In this document: in pieces, positions 31,692 to 42,769 of the stretch | How positions within the stretch are numbered: position 1 is the first letter of the stretch | How the letters are laid out: the number at the start of each line of letters is the position of its first letter | Assembly (NCBI GenBank): GCA_026545765.1 | Contig: CM048842.1 | Span: 73,606,871 to 73,670,870, forward strand | Source: Plantago major | Taxonomy: Eukaryota; Streptophyta; Magnoliopsida; Lamiales; Plantaginaceae | Length of the DNA stretch: 64,000 nucleotides | Direction of reading: 5' to 3' | Notes under the pieces: generated by a model | Seen by the model: only the letters and a program-made list of their open reading frames with translations | Database searches by the model: none | What the model was told of the DNA's origin: nothing | Translations under genes and position numbers: made by a program

Positions 31692-34135
31692 ATGTGGAAG
31701 GTAGTTTATACGAAAACATTAATAAACCATTGTATATTTGATTTCTCATTTCTCATGCATATACTCGCATACTTCAATATTATTAGAACTTCGTTGTATT
31801 AGTGATTTCTAACATTGATACTATTCTCAATTTCCTACAGAAATTAACTAAGGGCGGTGGATCCAAATATGGTGGTGCTGAAGATAAAATACGGGGCAAA
31901 AGGAACGTAATGGATATTCCACAAGTACCAGTCGATCAGTATCCTGGACGCCTGCATGACATCGGTGGAAAGCTTAGAGGTCCCATACCTGCTTCAGCCA
32001 GAGGAAGAAGGGAGAAAATGATGTACCCTTCGAAAAGTTCTGCAAGTTATGAAGAAACACCACTGGCGAGAGAAGACTCGTACCAGACACCAGGCTCTAT
32101 CGGCACAGAGTCAAATTTAAGAATTGAAAGTGAAATGCCTTTTAATGAAGACTTCGCCACAGAGTCTATACGTTCAGGCCAGAGGACGGTGCCATTTGAA
32201 CGCAACATTCATAACACCGGTGATACTGATCAGGACCAGTACATTTATGGTTCTTCCGCCAGGGGTGGCCATAGTAGAAGCTGAGACCGTGGTCAGGCTT
32301 TCCATTTGAGTAATGAGGAAGAGCCTAATGATGATGGTGGAAGTGGAGACCGTGGACAGACAGAGCTTAATTATGCTACTAATGAGGCGTGGAGAGAGCT
32401 AACAACCGGTATTGATGGAGGCCTTGCAAATCCGGAGTTACTCACAGGATTTCTAGGCCACATTGCTCACTCCATATGGATAGGAAATGTAAGTTACTTC
32501 AATGTTTACTATTGTTAATTCTAGTTCTTTGAAATCCAACGATTCTTATTTACTATTTTTTAATCCATTGGACTGCGAGGTTCGAGAGGGATTTCACAAA
32601 CCCCGGTCTTTAATCCGTTTTAAAGACTATTTAAACGATGGTGTCAACCATATTGTCAACAACACCCATCTCTCACGCTTGCCGAACCGTATGCACCCGA
32701 AGATCAACATGCCTTTGATTAGTGCATTTGTTGAATGGTGGCATCCTGAAACTAATACCTTTCACATGCCATTTGGTGAGATGACAATAACACTGCATGA
32801 TGTCCACTATTTGCTCGGAGTTCTTGTTCATGGTCGTGCTGTGAAGATGACAACGCAACCAGATGCGCTTAAGGTGGCATTAGCAATTCATATGCAAATG
32901 ACTGAAGCAGCAGTGAAATCCAACTTCAAAAGTGCTGGTTTCAAGCGTAGCACCATCGAGGCAACTTTAAAAGCACGATTTCTTCCACTGGAATCATATG
33001 CTATCATGTACTTGTTGTGGTTGTTAGGCATGTCTCTATTTGTCGACAAAAGTGGACATCGAGTTCCTGTCGGGTTTCTACAGTTCCTACTTACCCTGGA
33101 TGAGGTTAACACGTACGCATGGGGAGCTGCTGCACTTGCCAATCAGTATCGACAATTGGGAGTTGCAACACGTATCAACTGCAGACAGATAGATGGATGT
33201 CTTTCACTTCTGCAGGTTTGCCAGCTCTATATTATATATACATTTTTACATAACTTTAAAAACGATCATTTTCTATCAAGTATTTATACAATTTCAGGCG
33301 TGGATATACTCGTATTTTCCTGGTTTTCAATCATGGATCTTGGGAACCGCCGATAAGGATGAAACTGCAATGCATCTTATGTACAGAAGCGCACTAGCCA
33401 ATGTTGCACCGAATGAAGTATGTCATTCAATATAACACGCTTGTCTTCATTACGTTTGAGTCTTTTTTTTAATTATATACTTATGTTACTTGTCTCTCGT
33501 GTAATAGGTGAATTGGACACCTTTTGGACTCGTGGCGAAGGAAGCAATCCCTATTTCTCAATATAGGGGAATTATTCATTGTCTAAAGGTTACGGAGGCT
33601 TGCATGCCAGACCGCGTTATGCGGCAGTTCAGATACCCCCAATACGTTCCTACATAACCGATAAAACCAGTGCGTGTACAAAGGTTACCACAACCCTCAC
33701 TCTATCGTTGTTGTCATGCTGTTCGAGACTCATTCGAGGACTTTCACACCTGTCAATGTAATTTTCATCAACAAACAATTCGAGTGCATTTTGGACATGA
33801 AACAATTCCGACGTACCCGGATTGGTTTCGACAACGTACGCATATGCAAGTGACCCGCCAAGAATCATTTACTCCAAGGCAAAAATTCCAACCGGCCGAT
33901 ATGGATCCTAGCGTGGTATGTTTCCTAGACATTCAATATATATATATATATACGACGTTTGTTCGAAATCTCAAAATCCTTATTTGTGTGTGTTTTGAAT
34001 TTGTAGAGGCTACGATTGATCGCTGCTATGATGGGACGCATCACTCGACCAAACAGACATTATATGGAGGCGAAAGACGTATTCACGGTTGTTGATGAAG
34101 TTTGTGAACACTTACAAGATTTAATTCGAAATTAA
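31692..34135 (+). pseudogene. Plant mobile domain (PMD/MAIN-like) gene of the MULE, nearly intact
   Basis: Six exons with GT-AG sites: 31692-31700 (ATG TGG AAG, tentative), 31841-32488, 32580-33215, 33298-33417, 33508-33915 and 34007-34135, about 650 codons in all. The first 210 residues are acidic and disordered. The PMD begins near exon 3 (FHKPRSLIRFKDYLND, FVEWWHPETNTFHMPFGEMTITLHDVHYLLGV), continues with LPLESYAIMYLLWLLGMSLF and AWGAAALANQYRQLG, then WIYSYFPGFQ, and ends with PDWFRQRTHMQVTRQ and HYMEAKDVFTVVDEV. Related host proteins MAIN and MAIL1 keep genome integrity and silence transposons. PMD genes also travel in transposons with unknown roles. Two in-frame stops (TGA 32282, TAA 33655) are the only defects I see, so either recent decay or sequence error is possible. 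Confidence 0.82.
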
Positions 34136-34297
34136 GTATCTAGTGTTTCACATCATATTAGTATTGCATTTGATATTCTAGTCGTATTGTAGTATTACTT
34201 TGGATTTATGTTATGCATGTAATATTTTCCGATTCAAGTTCGTATCCGTGTTAAAATTCAACGTTTTATTGGTAAGCATTTAATATATGAAGTTTTT

Positions 34298-34851
34298 CGT
34301 CTGTCGATTAATTTCTCGAATTTCCGTTAAATAGATTATTTAACTTTTACTTTTTTCTTTGAATAAATAAATGACAAAAGTAAATTAAAGTTTTTAATTT
34401 GCAAAATTATAAGTAACTTTGCAATTTGCAAATACATAAAAAAAATAGAAAACTATATATAATCAATTTATAAATTAAAAAAAAAATTAAAAAAATTTGG
34501 AAATCGAGATCTGGCCAGTTTTAAAACCGGCCATATCATGATTTCAGAATTTTTTCGTTTTTTTATTTTTTTGGTTTTATTTTAATTACTTCTATATTTT
34601 TTAAAAAAGTTGTATAAATGAAATATTTTTCGAAAAAAAAATTATTTAATTTTTCCGATTTCGTTTAGTGTTGTTATTTTGTGTTCGATTGTGAATGATA
34701 ATGTTTTTGTGTTTGCATAAACGAGTTATTTCGATTTTCCGTTAAACTTATAAGAGTTTTTTTGAGTTAAGGGCATTTTGGTCAAGTTACAAATATTTTA
34801 TTTTGCGTTTAGCCGAAAATGTGTTGCGTTTAGCGGGCCACAAGCAATAAA
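34298..34851 (-). repeat. Right terminal inverted repeat of the MULE
   Basis: The inverted counterpart of 23716-24213: TTAATTTCTCGAATTTCCGTTAA inside, then TTTTTGTGTTTGCATAAACG, GGGCATTTTGGTCAA and GTGTTGCGTTTAGC near the end. It also carries CCAGTTTTAAAACCGGCC, absent from the left repeat but present in the relic near 20450. The outermost 17 bases do not match the left end. Confidence 0.8.
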
Positions 34852-34860
34852 TCTAAAGAA

Positions 34861-35445
34861 TATTGCAAATGGCTTTGTACGGGAAATTGACAAAATTGAT
34901 TCTTGGTCCAGTCCAAATGCTACTGATTGATTCATATTTTATATCCGTGACAAAAAATAAGTTTGAGAGGTCACCGAATTTGTCGTCTTTCAATCATTTA
35001 TCAGTAGACCTGGTCATATTTTCTACAATGGGTCGTAAATCAAAATTGGGTGACTTTGGAACACAGTCTCATAAAAAAATTCTATAAATAACTTACGTAA
35101 ATACGATTTATGTTATCAATAAAACCATCAATGTTATTAATTAAAACATCTACGTTGTTAACGAAATAAATCTTGTTGTAATATGAAAAAATACCAATGT
35201 TGAAAACATAAATATTTTGATTAATAAATCGATCATTTTTTTAACAATACAGATCCGTCTCTAAATAAATTATCTATAGAGACTCTATATCAGAATACTT
35301 GCTCACTTTGGAAATGCACAAGAAAGAAACGAAAATTGTGCATTTGGAAATGGCGCCTTGTTATGAATGGACCAGCCCATGACAATGAAGCCAGGCCCAA
35401 ACGCCAAGTTAAAAAGGCCAAATTGGATGAAAGACCACATGCTGA
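34861..35445 (+). other. AT-rich intergenic sequence
   Basis: No gene or clear repeat family. It contains a short stretch resembling the CACTA subterminal motif (GATCCGTCTCTAAA, 35251) without transposon ends. Confidence 0.4.
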
Positions 35446-35648
35446 TGTAATTTTAGTTCTGGATAAGTTTATCAAGTAGATTATTAGATAAGAATAATTA
35501 GCAGTTACAACCGTGAATATTTGTTTAGAAGTATTAGTACTTGGTGTGTACAAGGATTATCTGAAAATAAATAAGAATTTCTATCTTCTATCATTCTTCT
35601 TAGGAGTGTTTGAATTCTCACCAACTCAAAAGAATTCATGTTCTAACA
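35446..35648 (+). repeat. 5' LTR of the short-LTR Ty3 element
   Basis: It ends CATGTTCTAACA and is followed at once by TTGGTGCTTTCATCCAGAGC, a primer-binding-like sequence seen downstream of many plant Ty3 LTRs. The start (TGTAATTTTAG) is inferred from the 3' copy. Confidence 0.7.
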
Positions 35649-35669
35649 TTGGTGCTTTCATCCAGAGCA

Positions 35670-35853
35670 CTCATGCCACCAAACCAAAATTGTCCAATAT
35701 GTCCGTTGATGAAATTGCCGCAAATGTAGCCGAAAAACTAGAATTGGCTGATTTGCCGGCAAAACTCGAAGCCGTGGAAGATCGTTTAGCAAGAAACCTC
35801 GCTCAACAATTGGAAGCAATGAACTCAGTAGAGAAGAAATATAACAAAGGGTA
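35670..35853 (+). pseudogene. Ty3 gag N-terminus
   Basis: From a start-like CATGCCACCAAACC, the readable frame gives MSVDEIAANVAEKLELADLPAKLEAVEDRLARNLAQQLEA, a helical, coiled-coil-like gag N-terminus, then stops where the foreign insertion begins. The remainder of gag resumes at about 41360. Confidence 0.55.
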
Positions 35854-37299
35854 ATGATTTTATTTTGAAGAAGACGGTGCAAACACTAAACTGCTGGTGC
35901 GGCAGAATCGAAGTAAGGTACACAGAAATGATATTAATTGGTATGTTCACTAATTATCTGCAATTATTGAGTAATGATTATAATCATGTTTGTTGCATCA
36001 AATACGTGGCCTTGATTTAGTTGAATTTGAATAGTCACGTGATTTGACCATGTTGTTTTGAAATGGAGTCAGTTCTCTTCTCTCATATTCGAAACTAAGG
36101 TTGCATTCTGTTTGCATTACTACTTCATTGCTTTTTATACCAATTATGATAACTTTCCAATATAACTTGTTTAGTTTATGATTTTGCAATATGAGATATG
36201 TGCTTAATCATTGTGTTAGAAATTATCATATTTGGATTTAAAAGTTGTATGCATCAAATGTGTATGTTGTTGTGTTTATGACTTTGGAAATTTCAATATG
36301 GTTGATATGTGAAATTATTAAAAGTCATGTTGATTGTTTACGACATTTGAATGCATATGTTTATAGAAGCAAGTTTGATACTCTTTCTTTACCAATTAAT
36401 GTTGTTCATATATTGGTTGTTGGTTTGTTGCGGTTAACAAATCGTGGTAAAAGAGTTATGTTATCCTTTTCGCAACTCTGTGAAAAATGTGCTTCACAAA
36501 GGCTGAAAGGAAGTTCAGTTTTATGAGTAGTCTTGTTTACAACTTGTTCGTTGTATGTTTAAATTTCTGTAATTCATGGACGTTTGACTTTCATAAAATG
36601 GTTACTTCCCTTGTGGGGGTGTGTGAGACTTTTAGTCCATGCTTGTGGTATGTTTATGAGATGTTATAATGCATGTGTTGTTCGTTGAACTTGTTGGTTA
36701 AATTATTCTCATGGAAAACCCTACTTTCCTGTGGGGAGTGCATGTGACCTTGGTCAATGCATGTATGGAATTCAAGCATCATTTTAAGTGTGCCTTGTTA
36801 TGCGGAAATACTATTTCGGACATATGGAAAAAGACCACGTTAAATGTATAAGGTCTTGAATATCCGCAAATGTGGGGAAGAAGACAATTCTCTAGAATTG
36901 TGGTTTGTCATATTAACTTATGGACAAATGTTTCCCTCGTGTTTTTTTTAGCACATCGTGTTTCAAGTCGTTCTTGATGTTTGGTGTGTGGTTGAGTTTT
37001 CGTAACACAAGGAAATTGAGAAATCTCAGGACAATGTTTCTTAGTGACGATGGGCATGTAATTTTTGGAATTACAAGCAATCGGTGTTGCAAGTATGGAT
37101 ACGTGATATCGCTACTTGGGTGAACTTCAATTATGAGATAAGGACTTGGAAAATGTTTTCGATGAAATTGGTTTGACCGATGATGAACTTGTATTCTACA
37201 TGACTCAATTCTTTTTAGAATTAAATGTCATCTTTAGAATCTATTCATCATGTTAATCCAAAGCATATTCAAGTTGCCTTAGTCTCAATGTTGAAAAGA

Positions 37300-37580
37300 T
37301 AGAAAAGAAAGGAGAAAAATCGAAAATGGAAAAAAGGGGGAGCTCACCGCGGTGAGCTTCCATGCATAGGCTGCTCACCGCGGTCCATGAAGGACATAAA
37401 GTTCTGTCCAAGTCTGGACCGCGGTGAGGGGCCGCGGTGAGCCCTGTGTAAGCCTGAAGAGGCGCGATTTTTCCGAAAATTCGAATTTTTCCTGGTTTCA
37501 TGAATAGATGCATCCTTTGGGTTGAAGAATTGTGTCTCTTTCAACTTGTGTCTATTGGATGAAGTGGTTTAACACTTTTG
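37300..37580 (+). repeat. Partial LTR copy with CTCACCGCGGTGAG palindromes
   Basis: Homologous to about 40720-41000: shared AGCTCACCGCGGTGAGCT (37341-37358 and 40760-40777), GACCGCGGTGAGG, GAGCCCTGT, AATTTTTCCTGGT and TTTCAACTTGTGTCTATTG. The 18-base motif is a perfect palindrome. Confidence 0.8.
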
Positions 37581-38801
37581 TGACTTGGATCGAATTACTA
37601 CACATAATTCAAGGCTTCCAAGAATATTTTTTATATTCTTGATGCATCAAATAAGGGGCTGATGGTTCTAATTTGTTTTAGAAAATGAGACCTTGTAAAT
37701 GTAGAGAGACAATCAACTATTGGTCTTCTCAAGACATTTGTTTATCCAAGAATACGACGCAATATTCTTGAAGTATTGGAACTTCTTAAGTTGGTTGATT
37801 GGTCCATGATCATGCAATTTTTGAATTGCATGGTTGGTTTTGGATGGACCGATAGACCTGGAGGGATGGCTTCATGATGACAAGTTTAATGGTGGAACAA
37901 TTTCAGAAATGAAGTTCTATTCGCCATGTAAATGAGAGTCATGCATGAATGCTCCTCATCCAAGTTGACTTCGGTCATGGTGGATAAAACCACAAGCTTT
38001 TCCTTAAAGTTTATTTTCAATGAACATTGGGAATTAAAACTTAAGATATTGGAAAGTTCTTGGTTATCTTTCCATTTACTTACATTTGCAAAAAGTAAGG
38101 GTAAAGACTCTCAAGTCTTCAAAATATGGGGAGAAAGTAAATTTGTTTAATTGTACTTTCCCCTAGGCACTTGTTGATCCAAAAATATGCTTCAATATTT
38201 TTGATGAGTTAGTTAGAACTTTTGTAAGTTCTGTGGATGACCCATGCACATGTGATTTGAGAATTACATGAGTGGACATGGACTTAATAGAATTGCTTCT
38301 CGAGACTCATTTAATGGGAAATAAGATTTTCTTATGTTCGCCATAAAAATGTGTGTCTTGCTTGAATGCATTCATACAAGTCAAACTTCAGTTTTAATGG
38401 AAGGAACCTTGCTTCCTCCAAACCTACTCTCAGTGACAATTGGGAAGTAAGACCAACGTTATATGAAAAGTACTTGTTACTTGTTCATGAAAACATGAAA
38501 CATTGTTATGTTTGCTCTCGTTCAAAGTAAAGACTCAAGTCTTCAAGAAATTGACCAATCAGCCATGTGGGGAAGGAGTCTTACCTGATGTCTAATATTT
38601 GGTTAAGACATTTTTAAAGACTCTTCTTTCATATGGGGATGGTAGTTGATCCAAGAAAAGTTGCAGTTCCTTGATGACATTCTTTATAAGAATGGAAAAG
38701 TGTTCTATCAAGAAAGAGTTGTTGGTTCAAGTGGTTACTTGGAACCAAGTGATTCAAGCACTGAATCAAAAATTATTATCCCTTGAGGTAATCCTAATAC
38801 A

Positions 38802-39015
38802 AGTCAAGAGAATACCAAGGCTCATGAACTTGTGATTAGAAGAAAGTTGACCCTAGTCCAAGTCAAGAGAATTCAAAGGCTCATGAACTTGGGACTAGAT
38901 GCATTGCTGGAAATAAGATTTCAACTCAAGAGAACACCAAGGCTCATGATGTTGAAACTTAGTTTGAAGCAAAAATGACTAGGCAATGACTCAAGAGAAT
39001 TCCAAAGGCTCATGA
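38802..39015 (+). repeat. Four spaced copies of a 25-base motif
   Basis: (A/T)CAAGAGAA(T/C)(A/T)CC/TCAAAGGCTCATGA-type motifs start at 38802, 38861, 38924 and 38989. In one frame each reads (S/T)QEN(S/T)K followed by AH or GS, but the spacings (59, 63, 65) do not keep one frame, so this is not now coding. Confidence 0.7.
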
Positions 39016-40436
39016 GGTCAGACCTAGAACAAATGGGATAAGATAAGTACTCTTTTGGTAGAGAGCAAGTAAGACCACTAGAATACTGAATTTTGGAGAC
39101 TTCCCCTGCCTGTGGGGAGAATGAAAATTCATTAGCAATGTGGGGCTTAAAATCTGGAATGATTAGTCCATCAGTTCTGTAAACTAAGGATATTCATTCA
39201 TGAAGAGATTCTGATTGAAGGGTATTCAAATTGTAAATTTGAATGATGATAAATTCCAGTCAAGACCGTCGTGCCAAGTTGGAATTGTTGATCGAATCGG
39301 AAGATTCAAGGAAAATGGTGTTCTCCATTTTTGGTTGGCATTGATTTCTGCTGTCTAAACTTGATTCTTGTATTGGGTTTCTGAAACCTTGTTGACAAGA
39401 TTGTTCAAAGTTGTGGACAAAGAAATAATGCATGAACAATTTGGTATGATGGAAAATCATGATTAAATTGTAGCTGACTTATGAAACACAATCCTTTGTG
39501 TTTAACTCATGAAGTTGCATATCTTTATGCATGAGATACATGTTGTGGACTTGGGCGTGAAGCTTAAAAGATTCCTTCCTCTCTTAATGTCGTAACAAGT
39601 TGTCTCTACACGAGAAACTGCTCATGACTATAAGAAAAAGGATCAGAATGTGGATTGAGGCACTCAATCACAACTCTTAATGAAAGTCTCCGACAACATG
39701 TAGTATGCATGGACCTTGCGTCTAGGACATAATGTAGTGGATCTTTAGCATGGGCTGAACGGTACCGTACTATAAAAGACATGGCTAAGAGATCCTGGAC
39801 ACTGCTTGTCTAGGGGAATGGGGTAAAACCCACATCTTAAGAATCCTTGCGGTGGTAACCCAACCATACTGACTGGAGATCCCAAGAATTTGGTTCAATG
39901 TGGAAAATTAAGTTGTAAGGATTCGTCGAGCGCTTCGAGGGTGTTTTTGCAACACTAAGAAGTATGAGCACTTCGGATTATGTCATTTGTGACTATAACT
40001 CCAAAGCCTATTCCCGCGTAAGACATAAATGCTACCTGCAGAATGGGTAAAGGGTGAGTTCATGGAACTCTTAATGATTCTCAAAGTTTGATGTTCAAAT
40101 GGGGTATTGGCAGGATACTCTTTTTGAGAACTCACCTATGCAAGTATGAGAACTGGCCGCCTCAAACTAGAAACACACTTGTGAAACCAGGCATGTCCAT
40201 GGCTACAACGGACAAATGATAAGAACCTGAAACGAGTGCAGGGTTATATTAGTGTGGGTACTTTTGTCTTGGTATACACAAAATGCCGACCGGTTCAAGG
40301 CATCATGTCCACCACGTGGAAAGTATATCCGAAGGTATTCCACTAGGGAAGATTCAAAGCCAAAAGCTATCTATCTTGATGCTATTATAATCTGCCGGTA
40401 AGGTGCATGTGCATCAATTCCTTTCATGTGGGGATT

Positions 40437-41355
40437 GTTGGAATTTTAGTGAATGATTGAGCTTTCAATTCATTCGATGAATTGGTCAATGGGGCCCAAC
40501 ACGTCGGAAACAAGCATTCCGTGTAAGCGTGTATGTCGTCGTTAAAACGAATTACACTTTATGTATTAAGTCACTAAAATCGCCAAGTGGTGAAAGGGTG
40601 ATTAATGCTTTAAGTGTGTTTGATCAATACATGAATGAGTTAAGTCATCTTAAACATGAGGATTCGTAATCCTATGTGCTAAAATTCGGGTTAAAGAGCA
40701 AAGTAATCGAAAAGAAAGAAGAAAATTTCAAATTCGGGAGAAAAAGCTGAAAACACTGTAGCTCACCGCGGTGAGCTCATTTTTTACTGTAGCTCACCGT
40801 GGTATAGGAAAGCAGAACCTTATTTTTGGTTCCTAGACCGCGGTGAGGTAACGGTTCACCGCGGTGAGCCCTGTAGTGCCTGAACAGGCACGTTTTTCTC
40901 CAAAAATTCAAATTTTTCCTGGTCTTTTCATGAATAGACACTTCCTTTGAGTTGAAGAATTGTGTTCCTTTCAACTTGTGTCTATTGAATGAAGAGTTAA
41001 CATCTTTAGTGGAAGGATATAACTCTTGGGAAAGATCACCAAACAAGTATAAATACGTGAATAAGTTCTTCACAAGAAGATACATCACACAACATACTTG
41101 TTTCTTTCCTCCTGCTCTTTTATGCATCCTTACACACTCAAACTAAGGTTCGGCAGACTCGGCTATTGAAGTGCAACCTAGCCGTTTAAGAGAAGTTTTA
41201 TCCTGGGAGACTGTTGCCGGAAAACCGTGTGCACCGTAGCGGGGCAATAAAGTCTTAAGGAGAGATAGTCAAACTATCGACTCTTCTCGACCCTGTTTTG
41301 TTCTTCTTCTCTACTTCCCTATCCGCAGATACCTACTATATTCCTACAGTCACAA
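40437..41355 (+). repeat. Putative 3' LTR of the non-coding element
   Basis: It begins TGTTGGAATTTTAG after a purine-rich tract and ends near CTACA, immediately before Ty3 gag sequence resumes. It contains the CACCGCGGTGA palindrome cluster at 40760-40875. The right boundary is an estimate. Confidence 0.55.
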
Positions 41356-41359
41356 CATT

Positions 41360-42255
41360 CTCCACATACATCTGTTAGTCCCAATTTTATTCCAATCAAC
41401 CAACACCCAACACCGCAATTCACTTATAGTAATCCAGAAAACAATAACAGCCACACAAATCCAGAAGTCCCATGCCCAAACTCAAGCAGCCGAAAATTCA
41501 ACTGAAACCGTTTAATGGATCAAAACCACTCGATTGGCTTTTTCAAGCTGATCAATATTTCACTCTATACCATGTTCTAGTGGAACAACGCCTGCACTAT
41601 GTATCATTCTTCATGCAAGGTGATGCTCTAAGTTGGTTTAAATGGCTGCATAATAACCAACTTTTGACAACTTGGGATGCATTCACAAGAGCCTTGGCAT
41701 TGAGATTTGGCCCATCTTCTTTCGAGAATCACAAAGCTGCTCTGTTTAAGTTGTGACAAACCGGTACGGTCACAGAATATCAAGTCGAGTTTGAACGACT
41801 TAATAATTGTGTGACAGGTCTCTCTGCTGATACTATACTACAGTGTTTCATTTCTGGACTGAAATTGGAGATCCAACAAGAGATGGCAATGCACCACCCA
41901 TATTGCATCTCTCAAGCAATAAAGTTAATTGAAGATAAATTGAATATGTCCCGTGCCAGGCCTTTTACTCGACCACAAACACCATATGTTCCCAGACCCA
42001 ATCCTTCGCCGAATTCTCCCTTGCTTCCAACTCCACCTACAAACTCAAACACATTGCCAATTAGATGTTTAAGCAATATGGAACTTCAACAGAGGCGGGC
42101 TAAGGGTCTATGCTTTAACTGCGAGGAGAAGTTTGCCCCGGACACAAATGTAAGAAACCACAATTTTTAATACTTCTAGCAGATGACTTACCTGAGTTAG
42201 AAACTGTTGAACCATTTGATGTAGACCCTATTAATCTTTCTTTATACAACCGTCC
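41360..42255 (+). pseudogene. Ty3 gag, main part
   Basis: Reads PKLKQPKIQLKPFNGSKPLDWLFQADQYF, then YVSFFMQGDALSWFKWLHNN and WDAFTRALALRFGPSSFENH, a typical plant Ty3 capsid core. A stop follows near 41755, then the same frame continues (QVEFERLNNCVTGLSADTIL, FISGLKLEIQQEMA). The zinc knuckle starts CFNCEEKF near 42113 but is broken by a frameshift before its second half. Gag packages the element's RNA. Confidence 0.8.
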
Positions 42256-42769
42256 ATCTGAGCCCACCCTACCTGTAAACTTGAATGAATCAAATAACCT
42301 TACCCCAACCGAGCAAATCCATCTTTCTTTGGCAGCCTACCTTGGATTACAGTCTCCACATACCTTGCGATTTACCGGAAAAATTTATGGGCATCCATTC
42401 ACAATTCTAATTGATTCTGGAAGGACACATAATATTCTACAACCACGAATTGCAGAATTTCTGAAGCTCACTGTCCTTGCCAATTCAAAATTTCCAGTGA
42501 TGGTTGGAAATGGTGATTATCTTACCTGCCAAGGCCATTGTTTTGATGTGTCGCTCAGCGTGCAGGATCATGAATTTGTGATGCCATTTTTAGTACTGCC
42601 AATTCAAGGAATGGACATCGTTTTGGGAGTACAATGGTTGCGCACCCTTGGGGAGATACAAGCAGATTTTTCTGTTCCAATGATGTCTTTTTATCATCAA
42701 AGGTCCCTCGTGCGCCTGCAAGGTAACCATAATCTAACACCTTCAACTCACAAGAATGATAACAACTGA
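42256..42769 (+). pseudogene. Ty3 aspartic protease segment
   Basis: Retropepsin fold with ILIDSGRTHNILQPRIAEFL as the active site; the canonical DSGSTHNF has become DSGRTHNI. The flap is VGNGDYLTCQGHC and the core ends with GMDIVLGVQWLRTLGEI. It is fused on the N side to a linker (LAAYLGLQSPHTLRFTGKI). It follows gag in a different frame because of the break in the zinc knuckle. Confidence 0.8.

Larger units (their letters stand above)
23716..34851. mobile_element. Two-gene MULE with long terminal inverted repeats (about 11.1 kb including insertions)
   Basis: Left and right ends are long inverted repeats of each other (about 23716-24213 and 34298-34851). Inside, a MULE transposase gene runs leftward from about 31111 and a plant-mobile-domain gene runs rightward from about 31692, sharing a promoter region. 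A possible imperfect 9-bp target duplication is TCCAAAGAA (23707-23715) and TCTAAAGAA (34852-34860). The right terminus is less well preserved than the left, so this is tentative. Without the 4.2-kb CACTA insertion and its solo LTR the MULE would be about 6.9 kb. Confidence 0.85.
35854..41355 (+). mobile_element. Non-coding LTR-type element inserted in Ty3 gag
   Basis: A 5.5-kb block with no recognisable protein, dividing gag. Its right end looks like a 3' LTR: TGTTGGAATTTTAGTG at 40437, preceded by the purine-rich ATGTGGGGAT, running to about 41355 (TATTCCTACA). A related LTR piece occurs at about 37300-37580. The interior has repeated purine-rich phrases (TGTGGGGA) and a degenerate repeat at 38802-39015. 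This resembles a large retrotransposon derivative that relies on a partner for proteins. Left boundary and exact structure are unresolved. Confidence 0.5.

Noticed and set aside
23721..34843. Exact 9-bp target duplication directly at the GTTAAACG/CGTTTAGC termini of the MULE
   Set aside because: ACCATTAAT and GGGCCACAA do not match; only an imperfect pair slightly further out is plausible.
38802..39015. A repeat-containing protein with (S/T)QEN(S/T)K units
   Set aside because: Spacing between units breaks the frame and stops occur, so no present-day protein can be supported.
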